From positions 1 through 57,232 of the forward strand of contig JAOZSS010000003.1 in assembly GCA_029939545.1 (NCBI GenBank): 57,232 nt of DNA, in the 5' to 3' direction. The position numbers and the translations under genes were made by a program. The notes beneath the pieces were generated by a model. That model made no database searches. It worked only from the letters and a program-made list of their open reading frames with translations, and was not told the origin of the DNA. This stretch comes from Kiritimatiellia bacterium (lineage in GTDB: Bacteria; Verrucomicrobiota; Kiritimatiellia; UBA8416; JABMPJ01). Each line of letters starts with the position of its first letter. Positions within the stretch are counted from its first letter, which is position 1. Shown here piece by piece: positions 42,687 through 51,254 of the stretch.

Positions 42687-44776
42687 CGACCCGCGTTTCA
42701 GGATGGCTGCGGATGGCCGGTGTTCTGCTGGCACTCGGCGGCGCGCTACAGGCCGTCGAGCCGCACATCGGCTATGTCTATCCCGCCGGTGTCCGGCAAG
42801 GCACGACAGTGGATGTCATCGTCGGCGGCCAGTTCCTGAAAGACACGGCGGAGGCGCTCTTCACCGGTTGCGGCGTGCGCGGTCGGGTGATCGGGTATCA
42901 TAAGGAGCTGACCCCTAAGGAAATCAACCGCCTGCGCAACCGCAAAGAAAGGCTCGAGATGTCCCTGGAGGACAAGCCCGAGGAAGAGCAGACGAAGATG
43001 GAAGCGCAGCTCGCTGACATCATCGAGGAGTTCAAGGCGCAGGGGTGTAACGAAAAGGGCCGGTATCTCAAGGGACGCCGCCCGGACCCCAAAAAACAGC
43101 CCAATGCCCAGATTCGCGAGCAGGTCACGCTGCGCTGTACGGTCAATCAAGACGCCGAGCCGGGTGCTTACGAGCTGCGGCTCAAGACACCTCAAGGGCT
43201 TTCGAATGTCATCATCTTCCACGTGGGCGAGGTGCCCGAGGTGCGCGAGGCCGAACCCAATGATCGCGAGCCCGAAGAGGAGCAGCACCTCACGATGCCG
43301 ATGGTGGTCAACGGCCAGGTGATGCCGGGCGATATCGACCGCTTCCGGATTCATGCCACGGCTGGCCAACGCCTCGTCTGCAAGGTCGCCGCGCGTAGCC
43401 TGGTGCCCTATCTCGCGGACGCCGTTCCCGGCTGGTTCCAGGCCGCGCTGACGCTCTATGACGGCGATGGCAAAGAACTGGTGTTCGTGGACGATGACCA
43501 CTTTGATCCGGATCCGCTGTTGGTCTACGATGTGCCAACCGATGGCGACTACGTGCTCGAGATTCGGGATGCAATCTACCGCGGACGCGAGGATTTTACC
43601 TACCGGCTAACAATTGCCGATGCGCGCAGTATGGATGTGCCGATCCTGGTGGCGGCACAGGGCCCTGCCCGCCAGAAGGGGGACATCGCCGAAGTCGAGC
43701 CGAACAATTCGCACAAGACGGCCCAGGCGATCACGCTCCCGACCGTACTGTATGGGCATATTAACAAACCCGGCGACGCGGATATCTATGCCTTCGAAGG
43801 GCAGGCCGGTCAGGCGATCGTCATTGAGACCCGCGCCCGTCGCGACGGGTCCCCGCTCGACTCTGTGCTACAGCTCAAAAGCCCCGAGGGCAAGGTGCTG
43901 GCTGTGAGCGATGATCACATTGATCGGCGGGAAGGGCTGATGACACACCACGCCGACTCGTACATCGTCGCGAAGCTACCTGCGGACGGGCGCTACGTTG
44001 TGCATGTGGGCGACATCCAGGGCAAGGGCAGCGATGAGCATGCCTATCGGCTTAGAGTCACACCGTTCCGTCCCGCATTTGACCTACGAGTAACACCTGC
44101 CACATTGAGTGCCACGCCCGGGGGCACTGTTCCGATCACCGTGCATACATTCCGGCGCGATGGCTTCGACGGACCGATCGAACTTGCGCTGACGCACAAT
44201 CGCCTCAACTGTAGGCTGAGTGGCACGGTCATCCCGCCCGGCACGGAGAAGATCCATGCCACCATCACGGTGCCCTGGAAAACAGAGGAGGGCGTCGTCG
44301 AACTTGCACTGGAGGGACGCGCCAAGGTTAACGGCACCTTCGTGACCAAGGAGGCCGTGCCGGCCGAGGACCGCATGCAGGCGTTTCTGTGGCGGCACCT
44401 CGTTCCGGTCGAGCAATGGGTCCTTTCGGTCGTGGGCGGCCCGCGCATCATGGTGAAAGCAGAGATCCCGAAAAGCGGGGCAGTGGAGTTGGTGCCTGGG
44501 CAGGAGACGACCCTCGTGCTGCATGCACCGCGGCGAAGACCGATCAAGAGGCTGCCGCGCCTCGAACTGTATGAACCTCCTGAGGGATTGGAGGTGGCGC
44601 AAACCGTCCACCGGAACAGGAAGACCGAAGTTGTACTGACACTAAAAGCGGATCCCGAGAAACTGAAGCCGGGTACAAAAGGAAATCTGATCCTCAACAT
44701 CCTCGCCCCAAACAAGAGAGTGCGGAAAGTACTGGGTACCGTACCCGCCATACCGTTTAAGGTAGTCGATCTGTGA
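42683..44776 (+). CDS. Secreted PPC-domain protein of the DUF1501/DUF1553 cluster
   Basis: A 697-residue secreted protein with a signal peptide (about 1-25, MAGVLLALGGALQAVE). An N-terminal IPT-like start (PHIGYVYPAGVRQGTTVDVI VGG) is interrupted by a charged helical insert (about 75-140, LRNRKERLEMSLEDKPEEEQ). Two bacterial pre-peptidase C-terminal (PPC) modules follow: EAEPNDREPEEEQ to YVLEIRDAIYRGREDFTYRL, and EVEPNNSHKTAQAITLP to YVVHVGDIQGKGSDEHAYRL. A C-terminal beta domain (about 470-697) completes it. PPC modules usually mark secreted enzymes or adhesins; no catalytic domain was seen. Confidence 0.88.
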   Translation: MTTRVSGWLRMAGVLLALGGALQAVEPHIGYVYPAGVRQGTTVDVIVGGQFLKDTAEALFTGCGVRGRVIGYHKELTPKEINRLRNRKERLEMSLEDKPEEEQTKMEAQLADIIEEFKAQGCNEKGRYLKGRRPDPKKQPNAQIREQVTLRCTVNQDAEPGAYELRLKTPQGLSNVIIFHVGEVPEVREAEPNDREPEEEQHLTMPMVVNGQVMPGDIDRFRIHATAGQRLVCKVAARSLVPYLADAVPGWFQAALTLYDGDGKELVFVDDDHFDPDPLLVYDVPTDGDYVLEIRDAIYRGREDFTYRLTIADARSMDVPILVAAQGPARQKGDIAEVEPNNSHKTAQAITLPTVLYGHINKPGDADIYAFEGQAGQAIVIETRARRDGSPLDSVLQLKSPEGKVLAVSDDHIDRREGLMTHHADSYIVAKLPADGRYVVHVGDIQGKGSDEHAYRLRVTPFRPAFDLRVTPATLSATPGGTVPITVHTFRRDGFDGPIELALTHNRLNCRLSGTVIPPGTEKIHATITVPWKTEEGVVELALEGRAKVNGTFVTKEAVPAEDRMQAFLWRHLVPVEQWVLSVVGGPRIMVKAEIPKSGAVELVPGQETTLVLHAPRRRPIKRLPRLELYEPPEGLEVAQTVHRNRKTEVVLTLKADPEKLKPGTKGNLILNILAPNKRVRKVLGTVPAIPFKVVDL

Positions 44777-45846
44777 AACAACCCAAGATCAACCCCGACC
44801 TGGCCACGCTACAGCTCTCCTCGCACGTCGAGCACCATGTTTGCCTCCTTGCAGACGACGATGGGCAACTCCCGATCATCAATGGCCGTCTTCCCGCCGG
44901 GCATCACAAAGTGCACCAGTTTATCTTCGGCGGCTGTCATCACTATGAAACGTCGGAGCTGACCCAGGCTGGAAACGTTCCCACCACCTGGCTGCAGGGC
45001 GATGCCTGTCGTCGGGGCGAGATGCTCTCGATGCAGCTCCTCGCGATCAGCGGCGTCGACACATCGCCGGTCTATCTGGACGGCAAGCCGATCGGGGCCG
45101 TGTATGGCAACGAAGATGCGCGCTACTGCTACCTCGGCGGCATTATCCCCGCGGATCTCAAGGCGTCCCGCGAGGAGCAGGCGCGCTCCGTATTTGAGCG
45201 GATGCGCGAGGCGCTGGAGTCGTGCGGCATGAAGGCGACCGACATCGTGCGTACGTGGCTCTATCTCGACCGCTTGCTGGAGTGGTATGGCCCGTTCAAC
45301 ACCGTCCGCAGTACCTGGTTTCGTGAGCAGGGCATTTTCGATCACCTCGTCCCGGCCAGTACCGGCATCGGTGCAGCCAACCCGTTCGGCGCGGCACTCA
45401 CAGCCGGGCTAGTTGCCGTACAGCCCTTGTCGGATGCGGTCAGGATCGACCCTGTGGCCTCGCCGCTACAATGCCCGGCGCTCGACTATGCCAGCTCGTT
45501 CAGTCGGGCGGTCGAGATCGCGGTACACGATCACCGCACGCTCTACATCTCGGGAACCGCCAGCATCGATCCCGATGGCAACAGCGTTCATCTCGGCGAT
45601 GCCGGGCAACAGGTTAAGCTCACCATGGAGGTCGTCGCCGCGATCCTCGAATCACGCGGCATGAGCTGGAACGATGCCGTCCGCGGCATCGCCTACTTCA
45701 AGAACATCCTCCAGAACAAGCCGATCTACGACGCCTACTGCCGCGCCAACCACATTCCCGCCTTCCCCCTCGCCATCTCCCACGCCGACGTCTGCCGCGA
45801 TGACCTACTCTTCGAGATTGAGGTGGATGCGGTGGTTGTGGGATAG
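44773..45846 (+). CDS. Tandem RidA/YjgF-like protein
   Basis: A 357-residue protein. GTG start overlaps the previous stop (GTGA). Both halves show the RidA/YjgF fold. The first contains ERMREALESCGMKATDIVRT and WLYLDRLLEWYGPFNTVR, the second GTASIDPDGNSVHLGDAGQQ and a repeated MEVVAAILESRGMSWNDAVR, ending EIEVDAVVVG. Single RidA domains deaminate reactive enamines. Tandem forms also include chorismatase-like enzymes (FkbO/Hyg5), which share RTW-x-YL and PFN features, so either is possible. Cytoplasmic, no signal seen. Confidence 0.75.
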   Translation: MKQPKINPDLATLQLSSHVEHHVCLLADDDGQLPIINGRLPAGHHKVHQFIFGGCHHYETSELTQAGNVPTTWLQGDACRRGEMLSMQLLAISGVDTSPVYLDGKPIGAVYGNEDARYCYLGGIIPADLKASREEQARSVFERMREALESCGMKATDIVRTWLYLDRLLEWYGPFNTVRSTWFREQGIFDHLVPASTGIGAANPFGAALTAGLVAVQPLSDAVRIDPVASPLQCPALDYASSFSRAVEIAVHDHRTLYISGTASIDPDGNSVHLGDAGQQVKLTMEVVAAILESRGMSWNDAVRGIAYFKNILQNKPIYDAYCRANHIPAFPLAISHADVCRDDLLFEIEVDAVVVG

Positions 45847-45851
45847 GGTGG

Positions 45852-46208
45852 TTATCTGCTCCCTGTCCATCTCTCCCAGTCCGGCACATAGATGGACATC
45901 AGACTCTTGAAGAGTTTGCCGTGGTTTTGGATACGCAGATGAAGCAGCTCGTGGACAATCGCGTAGCGCTGAAACGAACTGGTCTGCACGAGGAGATTCT
46001 CGCTGAAAGTCACCCACTTGCCGGGCGAACATGAAGCCCATTTGTTCCTCATCCTCTGCACGCGTATCTGGGCCGGCTCCACCTTCAGTGTCTTGGCCCA
46101 CTCGCGAACGCGGGCTTTGAAAGCAGCTTTCTCTTCTCTTGTCGGACCTGTCGGACAGGTCCGACTTGTCTGACGATTTTCCGCAGTGGTCCTCCTTGCC
46201 CGACTCAT
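45852..46208 (-). CDS. YgjP-like metallopeptidase-fold protein at the end of the hsd operon
   Basis: A 118-residue SprT/YgjP-type protein. The zinc site is HELLHLRIQNHGKLF (His86, Glu87, His90, His96), preceded by RMRNKWASCSPGKWVTFSEN, both conserved in the family. Its ATG overlaps the hsdR stop (ATGA), so it is translationally coupled. Residues 11-22 (QTSRTCPTGPTR region) derive from a palindromic repeat, in a different frame from the other copies. YgjP-like genes next to type I R-M operons are common in my recollection; function unknown. Confidence 0.85.
   Translation of the reverse strand: MSRARRTTAENRQTSRTCPTGPTREEKAAFKARVREWAKTLKVEPAQIRVQRMRNKWASCSPGKWVTFSENLLVQTSSFQRYAIVHELLHLRIQNHGKLFKSLMSIYVPDWERWTGSR
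46141..46175. repeat. TCGGAC-type palindromic repeat, copy 1 (in the YgjP-like gene)
   Basis: GTCGGACCTGTCGGACAGGT, continued by CCGAC, is a 25-nt palindrome with one central mismatch. On the minus strand it reads in a frame encoding QTSRTCPTGPTR, unlike the SDxSDxSD reading of the other five copies. Confidence 0.85.
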
Positions 46209-49165
46209 CCTGCCGCCCCCCGGAGAAGCTGTTCGGCAACCGCGATCATGCGTTCTTTACCCACGAGGGGCAGAAGAGCTTTGTACAGCTCTGCTTTGAG
46301 TTGGCGAAGCTCAGCAGCATTGTCGCGATGGTGGGCAAATCTGTCGAAGATCGCGCGGAGGATGAGTGCGGTTCTCTCCGGTTGGGACACTTCTGCCATT
46401 CTCAGTGTCCAGAAGAAGGAGAACGATGTCTCATCGAATCCCATCTCTTTTTGGAGTTGCTGAGCTTCAACGACTTCCTGAATCAACGCTTCGATCTTCT
46501 TTAGCGCCACCCCAGTTGTCTCTTGTCTGTCGTCATAGGCTTCCATAATCGCTTCCGCACGGTCGCCAATCGGCTTCAGGTAAGGCTTATGGTCCCCATC
46601 TTCAAGGACCGTCTTTCTGACACTGTTCACCAGGTTGATGACCCTCGTCTTGTCCGATCCGCTGCTCTCCTTGATGGCATCCAGAGTTGTCTCGTCGATC
46701 CTGACCGCAGAAAGCGTGGTATCGAGACCGTAGCTTTCGGCTTTTTCACGAACAAGCATTTCAGTCTTCGTCGCCACCTCGCCGTACATGACTGTCTTCC
46801 TGCGGAAGGCGTTGCGGACGATCTGGCAGAGGAGCGAGAGGCACCCGAAATCGTCTACGAAGTCCCTTAAGTATGGGGAAGGGGAGAGGATCTCATAGAG
46901 CATTTCAAGATGCTTGTAGAGCGAATAGAACGTCTCACGTTTGTCTGGGTCAGACAGAGCGCCTATTGCCCTTTCAACAGCTTTGTCATCAACGGGTCCT
47001 TCGCAGAGATCCGTGTATTCTTGCGCGGGTCCCGTCATGAGCTGTCTGAATTCAGAAAAGAGCAGATCCAGATCCTCGATAACGTCACTCACCACCTCTG
47101 AATCAAATGCGAGCGCCTTCTCCAGCTTCTCGAAGATGCCGACGAAGTCGACGACGAGACCGCAGGGCTTCCGGCTCTCCGCATCCCGCTCATATGGGCG
47201 GTTCACGCGTGCTATCGCCTGCAGGAGCACATGGTCACGCATGGGTTTGTCGAGATACATGCAGTACAGGACGGGTGCATCGAATCCGGTCAGAAGTTTG
47301 TCTGTTACGATGAAGATCTTTGGCTGTGTCCCCGGCTTTTGGAATAGCTTCCGGGCTTTCTTCTCTTCGTCAGCGCTGATCTGGTGGTGATGCACAAGCG
47401 GATATTTCTCGCTGTCGTGCTGTGCCGACGTGTAGATCGGCGTGGCGTACTCGGGAGGCAGGAGCTTGTCCAGTGCCTCCTTGTACAGCGCACATGCTTC
47501 ACGATCAACGGCCACAAGGAACGCCTTGTAGCCAAGTGGCTCCACGTTCTTCGTGTAGTGCTCTGCGACGAAGGCCGCGACCTTCTCGACACGATCGTCG
47601 GTCTTGAGGAACGTCTTGAGGCGCATCGCGTGGTCGAGAATCTTGTTGAGCTCATCAACATCGCTCACGCCTTCAGCTTCCGCGAGGGCCAGGAACTCCT
47701 CTTCAAGCTGTTCGCGCGGAACTCGAATCTCGCTCGGAGCCAACGTGTACTTCAATGGCACTGTTGTGCCGTCTGCTATCGATTCCGCGATTGAGTATTT
47801 ATCGAGATAGCCTTGTTCATCTTCTTTGCCGAATGTCTTGAACGTACCTTTGCCATAAGCCGTCTGGTCAATGGGGGTGCCGGTGAAACCGATGAGGGTT
47901 GCATTCGACAGTGCGCCCAGAAGGTAGTTGCCCAGATCGCCGCCTGTGGTGCGGTGTGCTTCATCGACAAGCACAAAGATATTCTCGCGCGTGTTGATGT
48001 CCTTGGGAATGCCGTCGAACTTGTGGATCATGGAGACGATCAGTCCGCGGAAGTCTGAGCTGAGCAGGGAGCGCAGCTTTCGTTTGCTGGTCGCGTGCTC
48101 GATGCTGATCGCATGCGAAGATAGCTCCCCAAGGATGCGCTCCACCCACCCGGCAAGCTGCCCCTCCAACTCGTTGCGGTCGATCATCAGGATGACAGTG
48201 GGTTTGCCTTCTCCTTTTTCGTCAGACTTGTCGGACAGGTCTGACGTGTCCGACAGGGCAAAGCTGGAGCCTTGAGTCAGCAGCAGTCGGGCGGCGGTAA
48301 TCATCGTGAACGTTTTGCCCGAGCCTTGCGTGTGCCAGACTAGACCTCGCGCCTTTCCTGTGTCAGCACAGCGTTGCAAAATACGTTCAACGGCCCGCGT
48401 TTGGTGTTGCCGGAGAACAGTCTTCTGAAGCTCATCTTCCTTGTAGAAGAATAGGATCCAATCCTTAAGCATGGTCAGGAAGCGTTCGCGGTTGAAGAAA
48501 GCTTTCACCTTCTCCTCGTAGTTTCCCGGTTCTTCGGTATTCCAGTTGAACAGGTTCTTTCGGTCCAGGTTCCAGGTCGCGCCGTAGTAGAAGTCGATCA
48601 GGTGTGTGATGTCAAAGACCTGGGGGACTGTAAGCATCTCGGGGGTCTCGTGGTGATACTCCCGGATCTGGATCAGCCCTTCCTCGATGCCCTTTGCCTT
48701 GGCTGCGTTCTTCGTCTCGACGATGGCAACAGGTATGCCATTGATCAGGAACATCACATCCGCGCGATTCGTCTCCTGCCCATTCGTGTACAGCCACTCA
48801 TCCGTGACATGGAAGGTGTTGCGCCCATGCGGAGAGAAATCGATGACCGTTACATTCCTCTCCCGCTTTTCGTCCGGGTCGTAAACGCTTTGCTCGCCGC
48901 GCAGCCAGCCCAGAATCTCCGCATTTCCCTCGATCGTGTTGCGAACCGTCTCGATTCGCCGGACCACTTCCCTGGCGCTGTCCGCTGTGAGCAGTCCGAG
49001 GTTCAGCTCAAGCAACTTCTCCTCAAGAACCCGGCCAAAGAGCATCCCCCCTTCGCCCTTCCGGAGCACGACGGCTTCCGAAGAGGATATGTAAGTCCAG
49101 CCTGCGTTGATTGCATAGTCGATCAGTGGGGCTTGGACGGCGGTATTCTCGTTCGGTTTGGTCAT
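46205..49165 (-). CDS. hsdR: Type I restriction endonuclease subunit R
   Basis: A 986-residue R subunit: N-terminal nuclease with DVMFLINGIPVAIVETKNAA (PD-(D/E)xK: Asp... E-x-K), then an SF2 translocase with Walker A WHTQGSGKTFTM, DEAH LVDEAHRTTGG, TGTPID and a C-terminal helical domain (about 750-986) for assembly. It cleaves DNA distant from the recognition site after translocation. Residues about 304-315 (SDTSDLSDKSDE) lie between Walker A and the next strand and are encoded by palindromic repeat copy 2. The ATG overlaps the stop of the four-helix gene by 4 bp. Confidence 0.96.
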   Translation of the reverse strand: MTKPNENTAVQAPLIDYAINAGWTYISSSEAVVLRKGEGGMLFGRVLEEKLLELNLGLLTADSAREVVRRIETVRNTIEGNAEILGWLRGEQSVYDPDEKRERNVTVIDFSPHGRNTFHVTDEWLYTNGQETNRADVMFLINGIPVAIVETKNAAKAKGIEEGLIQIREYHHETPEMLTVPQVFDITHLIDFYYGATWNLDRKNLFNWNTEEPGNYEEKVKAFFNRERFLTMLKDWILFFYKEDELQKTVLRQHQTRAVERILQRCADTGKARGLVWHTQGSGKTFTMITAARLLLTQGSSFALSDTSDLSDKSDEKGEGKPTVILMIDRNELEGQLAGWVERILGELSSHAISIEHATSKRKLRSLLSSDFRGLIVSMIHKFDGIPKDINTRENIFVLVDEAHRTTGGDLGNYLLGALSNATLIGFTGTPIDQTAYGKGTFKTFGKEDEQGYLDKYSIAESIADGTTVPLKYTLAPSEIRVPREQLEEEFLALAEAEGVSDVDELNKILDHAMRLKTFLKTDDRVEKVAAFVAEHYTKNVEPLGYKAFLVAVDREACALYKEALDKLLPPEYATPIYTSAQHDSEKYPLVHHHQISADEEKKARKLFQKPGTQPKIFIVTDKLLTGFDAPVLYCMYLDKPMRDHVLLQAIARVNRPYERDAESRKPCGLVVDFVGIFEKLEKALAFDSEVVSDVIEDLDLLFSEFRQLMTGPAQEYTDLCEGPVDDKAVERAIGALSDPDKRETFYSLYKHLEMLYEILSPSPYLRDFVDDFGCLSLLCQIVRNAFRRKTVMYGEVATKTEMLVREKAESYGLDTTLSAVRIDETTLDAIKESSGSDKTRVINLVNSVRKTVLEDGDHKPYLKPIGDRAEAIMEAYDDRQETTGVALKKIEALIQEVVEAQQLQKEMGFDETSFSFFWTLRMAEVSQPERTALILRAIFDRFAHHRDNAAELRQLKAELYKALLPLVGKERMIAVAEQLLRGAAG
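48221..48256. repeat. TCGGAC-type palindromic repeat, copy 2 (in hsdR)
   Basis: GTCAGACTTGTCGGACAGGT then CTGACGTGTCCGACAG. On the minus strand it encodes LSDTSDLSDKSDE. It sits in a loop of the first RecA-like domain of HsdR without breaking the frame. Confidence 0.85.
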
Positions 49166-49983
49166 TGCTGCCGTCTCCGCTGGGTGCGAGTGCGGTAGAG
49201 GCGCTCGGTGAAGCCTCCTTCTTCCACAAAGTCACGTTCCAGTTTCGTGATCTGGCGTTTCAGCAGGTAGATGGCTTGGTTCGTCAGGCAGATGAGGGTG
49301 TTGGCGGCCACCTCCAGCGTGGCATCCGCAATACCGTAGGGGTCGAGTTTCTCCCTCTCGTCGGACTTGTCGGACTTGTCCGACACGTCCGACAGAGCAA
49401 ACCACTCCCGCGGGAAACTCCGGTATCGTTTGCGCACGGCCAAGGCTTCTGGATCGTTCTTTTTCCACTGGCGCAGGCGGCGGTGTCGCAGGATGTCTTC
49501 ATAGTCGAGCAGAAGTTCCTCAAGACTGGCCTTGGCCACGTTGGTGAGTTTGAGCTCGGTCTTCTTGGAGGTGGCAGAGGCCATGCTGCCTTCTGCAATG
49601 TTCTGTCGTCCGCTACGTGCCGCCTGGACCATCTGGTCGTGCGTGCGTGAGCGCCTGTTCACAAATCGGTCACAGAAGATCACCGTGCCGTCATAGACAA
49701 TCTCAGAAACCTGGAACCCTTTCAGGTTGCGGTAGCCGCCGTGTGTGGGGATGAGGCCGGGGCTTTTCTCTCTCTTCTTTCCCTTCCCGTCGGACCTGGC
49801 GGACAAGTCCGACCCGTCCGACAAGAGAGTGCATGCTCCCCGTACATCCTCAACAATTCGGTTCAGCAGTTCGCGAACCGCATCCGGTTGCGCTGGTACA
49901 CCGGCGGGGCATGTGTCTTTCGAGAGCTTCGCGATCCAGTCGAGCTTCTGGAGCGCTTCGGAGATTAGTTTGTTCGTGCTCAT
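49162..49983 (-). CDS. Four-helix-bundle protein embedded in the hsd operon
   Basis: A 273-residue protein of the four-helix-bundle (23S-IVP-like, 'suffix domain') type. Core helices include FCDRFVNRRSRTHDQMVQAA and RSGRQNIAEGSMASATSKKT, the conserved RTHDQMVQAARSGxQNIAEG motif of the family, then a C-terminal suffix (EVAANTLICLTNQAIYLLKR). Palindromic repeats supply residues about 53-65 (SDGSDLSARSDG) and 196-208 (LSDVSDKSDKSDE). It sits between hsdR and hsdS with 4-bp overlaps on both sides. Function unknown; position suggests it is expressed with the R-M enzyme. Confidence 0.88.
   Translation of the reverse strand: MSTNKLISEALQKLDWIAKLSKDTCPAGVPAQPDAVRELLNRIVEDVRGACTLLSDGSDLSARSDGKGKKREKSPGLIPTHGGYRNLKGFQVSEIVYDGTVIFCDRFVNRRSRTHDQMVQAARSGRQNIAEGSMASATSKKTELKLTNVAKASLEELLLDYEDILRHRRLRQWKKNDPEALAVRKRYRSFPREWFALSDVSDKSDKSDEREKLDPYGIADATLEVAANTLICLTNQAIYLLKRQITKLERDFVEEGGFTERLYRTRTQRRRQQ
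49360..49395. repeat. TCGGAC-type palindromic repeat, copy 3 (in the four-helix gene)
   Basis: GTCGGACTTGTCGGACTTGT then CCGACACGTCCGACAG. On the minus strand it encodes LSDVSDKSDKSDE near residue 200 of the four-helix protein. Confidence 0.85.
49789..49825. repeat. TCGGAC-type palindromic repeat, copy 4 (in the four-helix gene)
   Basis: GTCGGACCTGGCGGACAAGT then CCGACCCGTCCGACAAG. On the minus strand it encodes LSDGSDLSARSD near residue 55. This copy has two substitutions in the SD pattern (SAR). Confidence 0.85.
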
Positions 49984-51254
49984 GCCCGCCCCTCCATAGT
50001 CCCCACATCAACAGCCAGATTCTCAGCGCGGATGTCGCCGGTCATTAGTCTGTTGAGTGTTGTCTTGAAGAGGGCTTGAAGGGCGGCTTTCTTGGATTCG
50101 TGATGTTCCAATGTGGCTGCGATGGCTGCGAGATGTTCAGTAATCCTATCTTGTTCTGTTAGGCTGGGCAGAGGAATGAGGATACTGTTAATGGTTTTCG
50201 TATTAATGTTGAACTTTCCATCAGATGCGGGGGTTGCGCGTCCCGAGAGCTGGGCTCTGCCCTGCTCTGCCTCAGTGTAAAGCTGCAGAAAGCCTGGGCG
50301 CATTTGATCCTGATTGAGCCGGGCGCGGATCAGATAGGAGGCAAACATCGCGTGCGTGGGCGAATCTCGATAGACGGCGGTGCGACCCACATAACGTTTC
50401 TGTCCATTTGTTCGGACAAACAAGACGTCGCCGCCTCTCAGTTCAAATCGATCATGTTCGACTGCTGAAACGTCTGCGTACTTGATCTCAGTCGTATCGA
50501 TCTTTCCTCCGATGACATTGGGTATCCGAAGCACGGCCACACCTTTCGGCGTGAGTGTGCATCGTCTAGATGTTCCGTACTGCAAGAACTCGCGCACCTC
50601 TGACACGGGCACCACATCCCAACTCTCCGGAATCTCCCCAATCTCGGTCATCTTGGTCTTCTCGCCGCGGAGGCCGTGGGTGAAGAGGTGTTGCATGGTG
50701 GATTTTTTGAGGGCGCGGAGGGATTGGATGATCTTGTCCTGTGTCTCAATTGCCTGCTGGATTCTCAGTAAGACGGCAGCGATCTTCTTCTGCTCGGGGA
50801 GGGGGGGAAGGGAGATCGCTTGCTTGAATATGTCCTTGTCTCTGACTGCCGGGTAACTGGCGCCGTGCTGGGCATCTGCGATTGACGCGCTCACTGTGTC
50901 TGATAGCAGGGAAAAGTACAGGTATTCCGGGACAGCCTTCTCTCTGTTCGCCCTGACAACACAGAACGCCGTTGAAACGATATGATTGTCATACTCTGGA
51001 GGCACCAATGCAATACGTTTGAGCGTGGGGCGTATCGTCGCGTAGATGACATCATGTGCATGCACGATCTTGCGTGCTCTACCCGGGGCTGTTTCTCCTG
51101 CGATAGCTTGAGGCGACACGATGGAATATGTGTCGTTCGAGACTGAGGAGACGTCAATGTAGAAGAACCCGTCACGATGTTCTTTTCTCGGTTTCCATTG
51201 TGCTGTCTTCAGGCAGACATCTTGCAGCGCTGTATCTTTCCACCCCGCCTTCAT
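49980..51254 (-). CDS. hsdS: Type I R-M specificity subunit S
   Basis: A 424-residue S subunit with two target-recognition domains and two central/terminal helices. TRD1 lies about 1-140 and ends in the coiled spacer LPEQKKIAAVLLRIQQAIET. TRD2 lies about 205-365 and ends SLTEQDRITEHLAAIAATLE. These conserved helices set the spacing between the two half-sites. ATGA overlap with hsdM at 51251-51254 and 4 bp with the four-helix gene. No palindromic repeat lies within it, unlike its neighbours. Confidence 0.96.
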   Translation of the reverse strand: MKAGWKDTALQDVCLKTAQWKPRKEHRDGFFYIDVSSVSNDTYSIVSPQAIAGETAPGRARKIVHAHDVIYATIRPTLKRIALVPPEYDNHIVSTAFCVVRANREKAVPEYLYFSLLSDTVSASIADAQHGASYPAVRDKDIFKQAISLPPLPEQKKIAAVLLRIQQAIETQDKIIQSLRALKKSTMQHLFTHGLRGEKTKMTEIGEIPESWDVVPVSEVREFLQYGTSRRCTLTPKGVAVLRIPNVIGGKIDTTEIKYADVSAVEHDRFELRGGDVLFVRTNGQKRYVGRTAVYRDSPTHAMFASYLIRARLNQDQMRPGFLQLYTEAEQGRAQLSGRATPASDGKFNINTKTINSILIPLPSLTEQDRITEHLAAIAATLEHHESKKAALQALFKTTLNRLMTGDIRAENLAVDVGTMEGRA

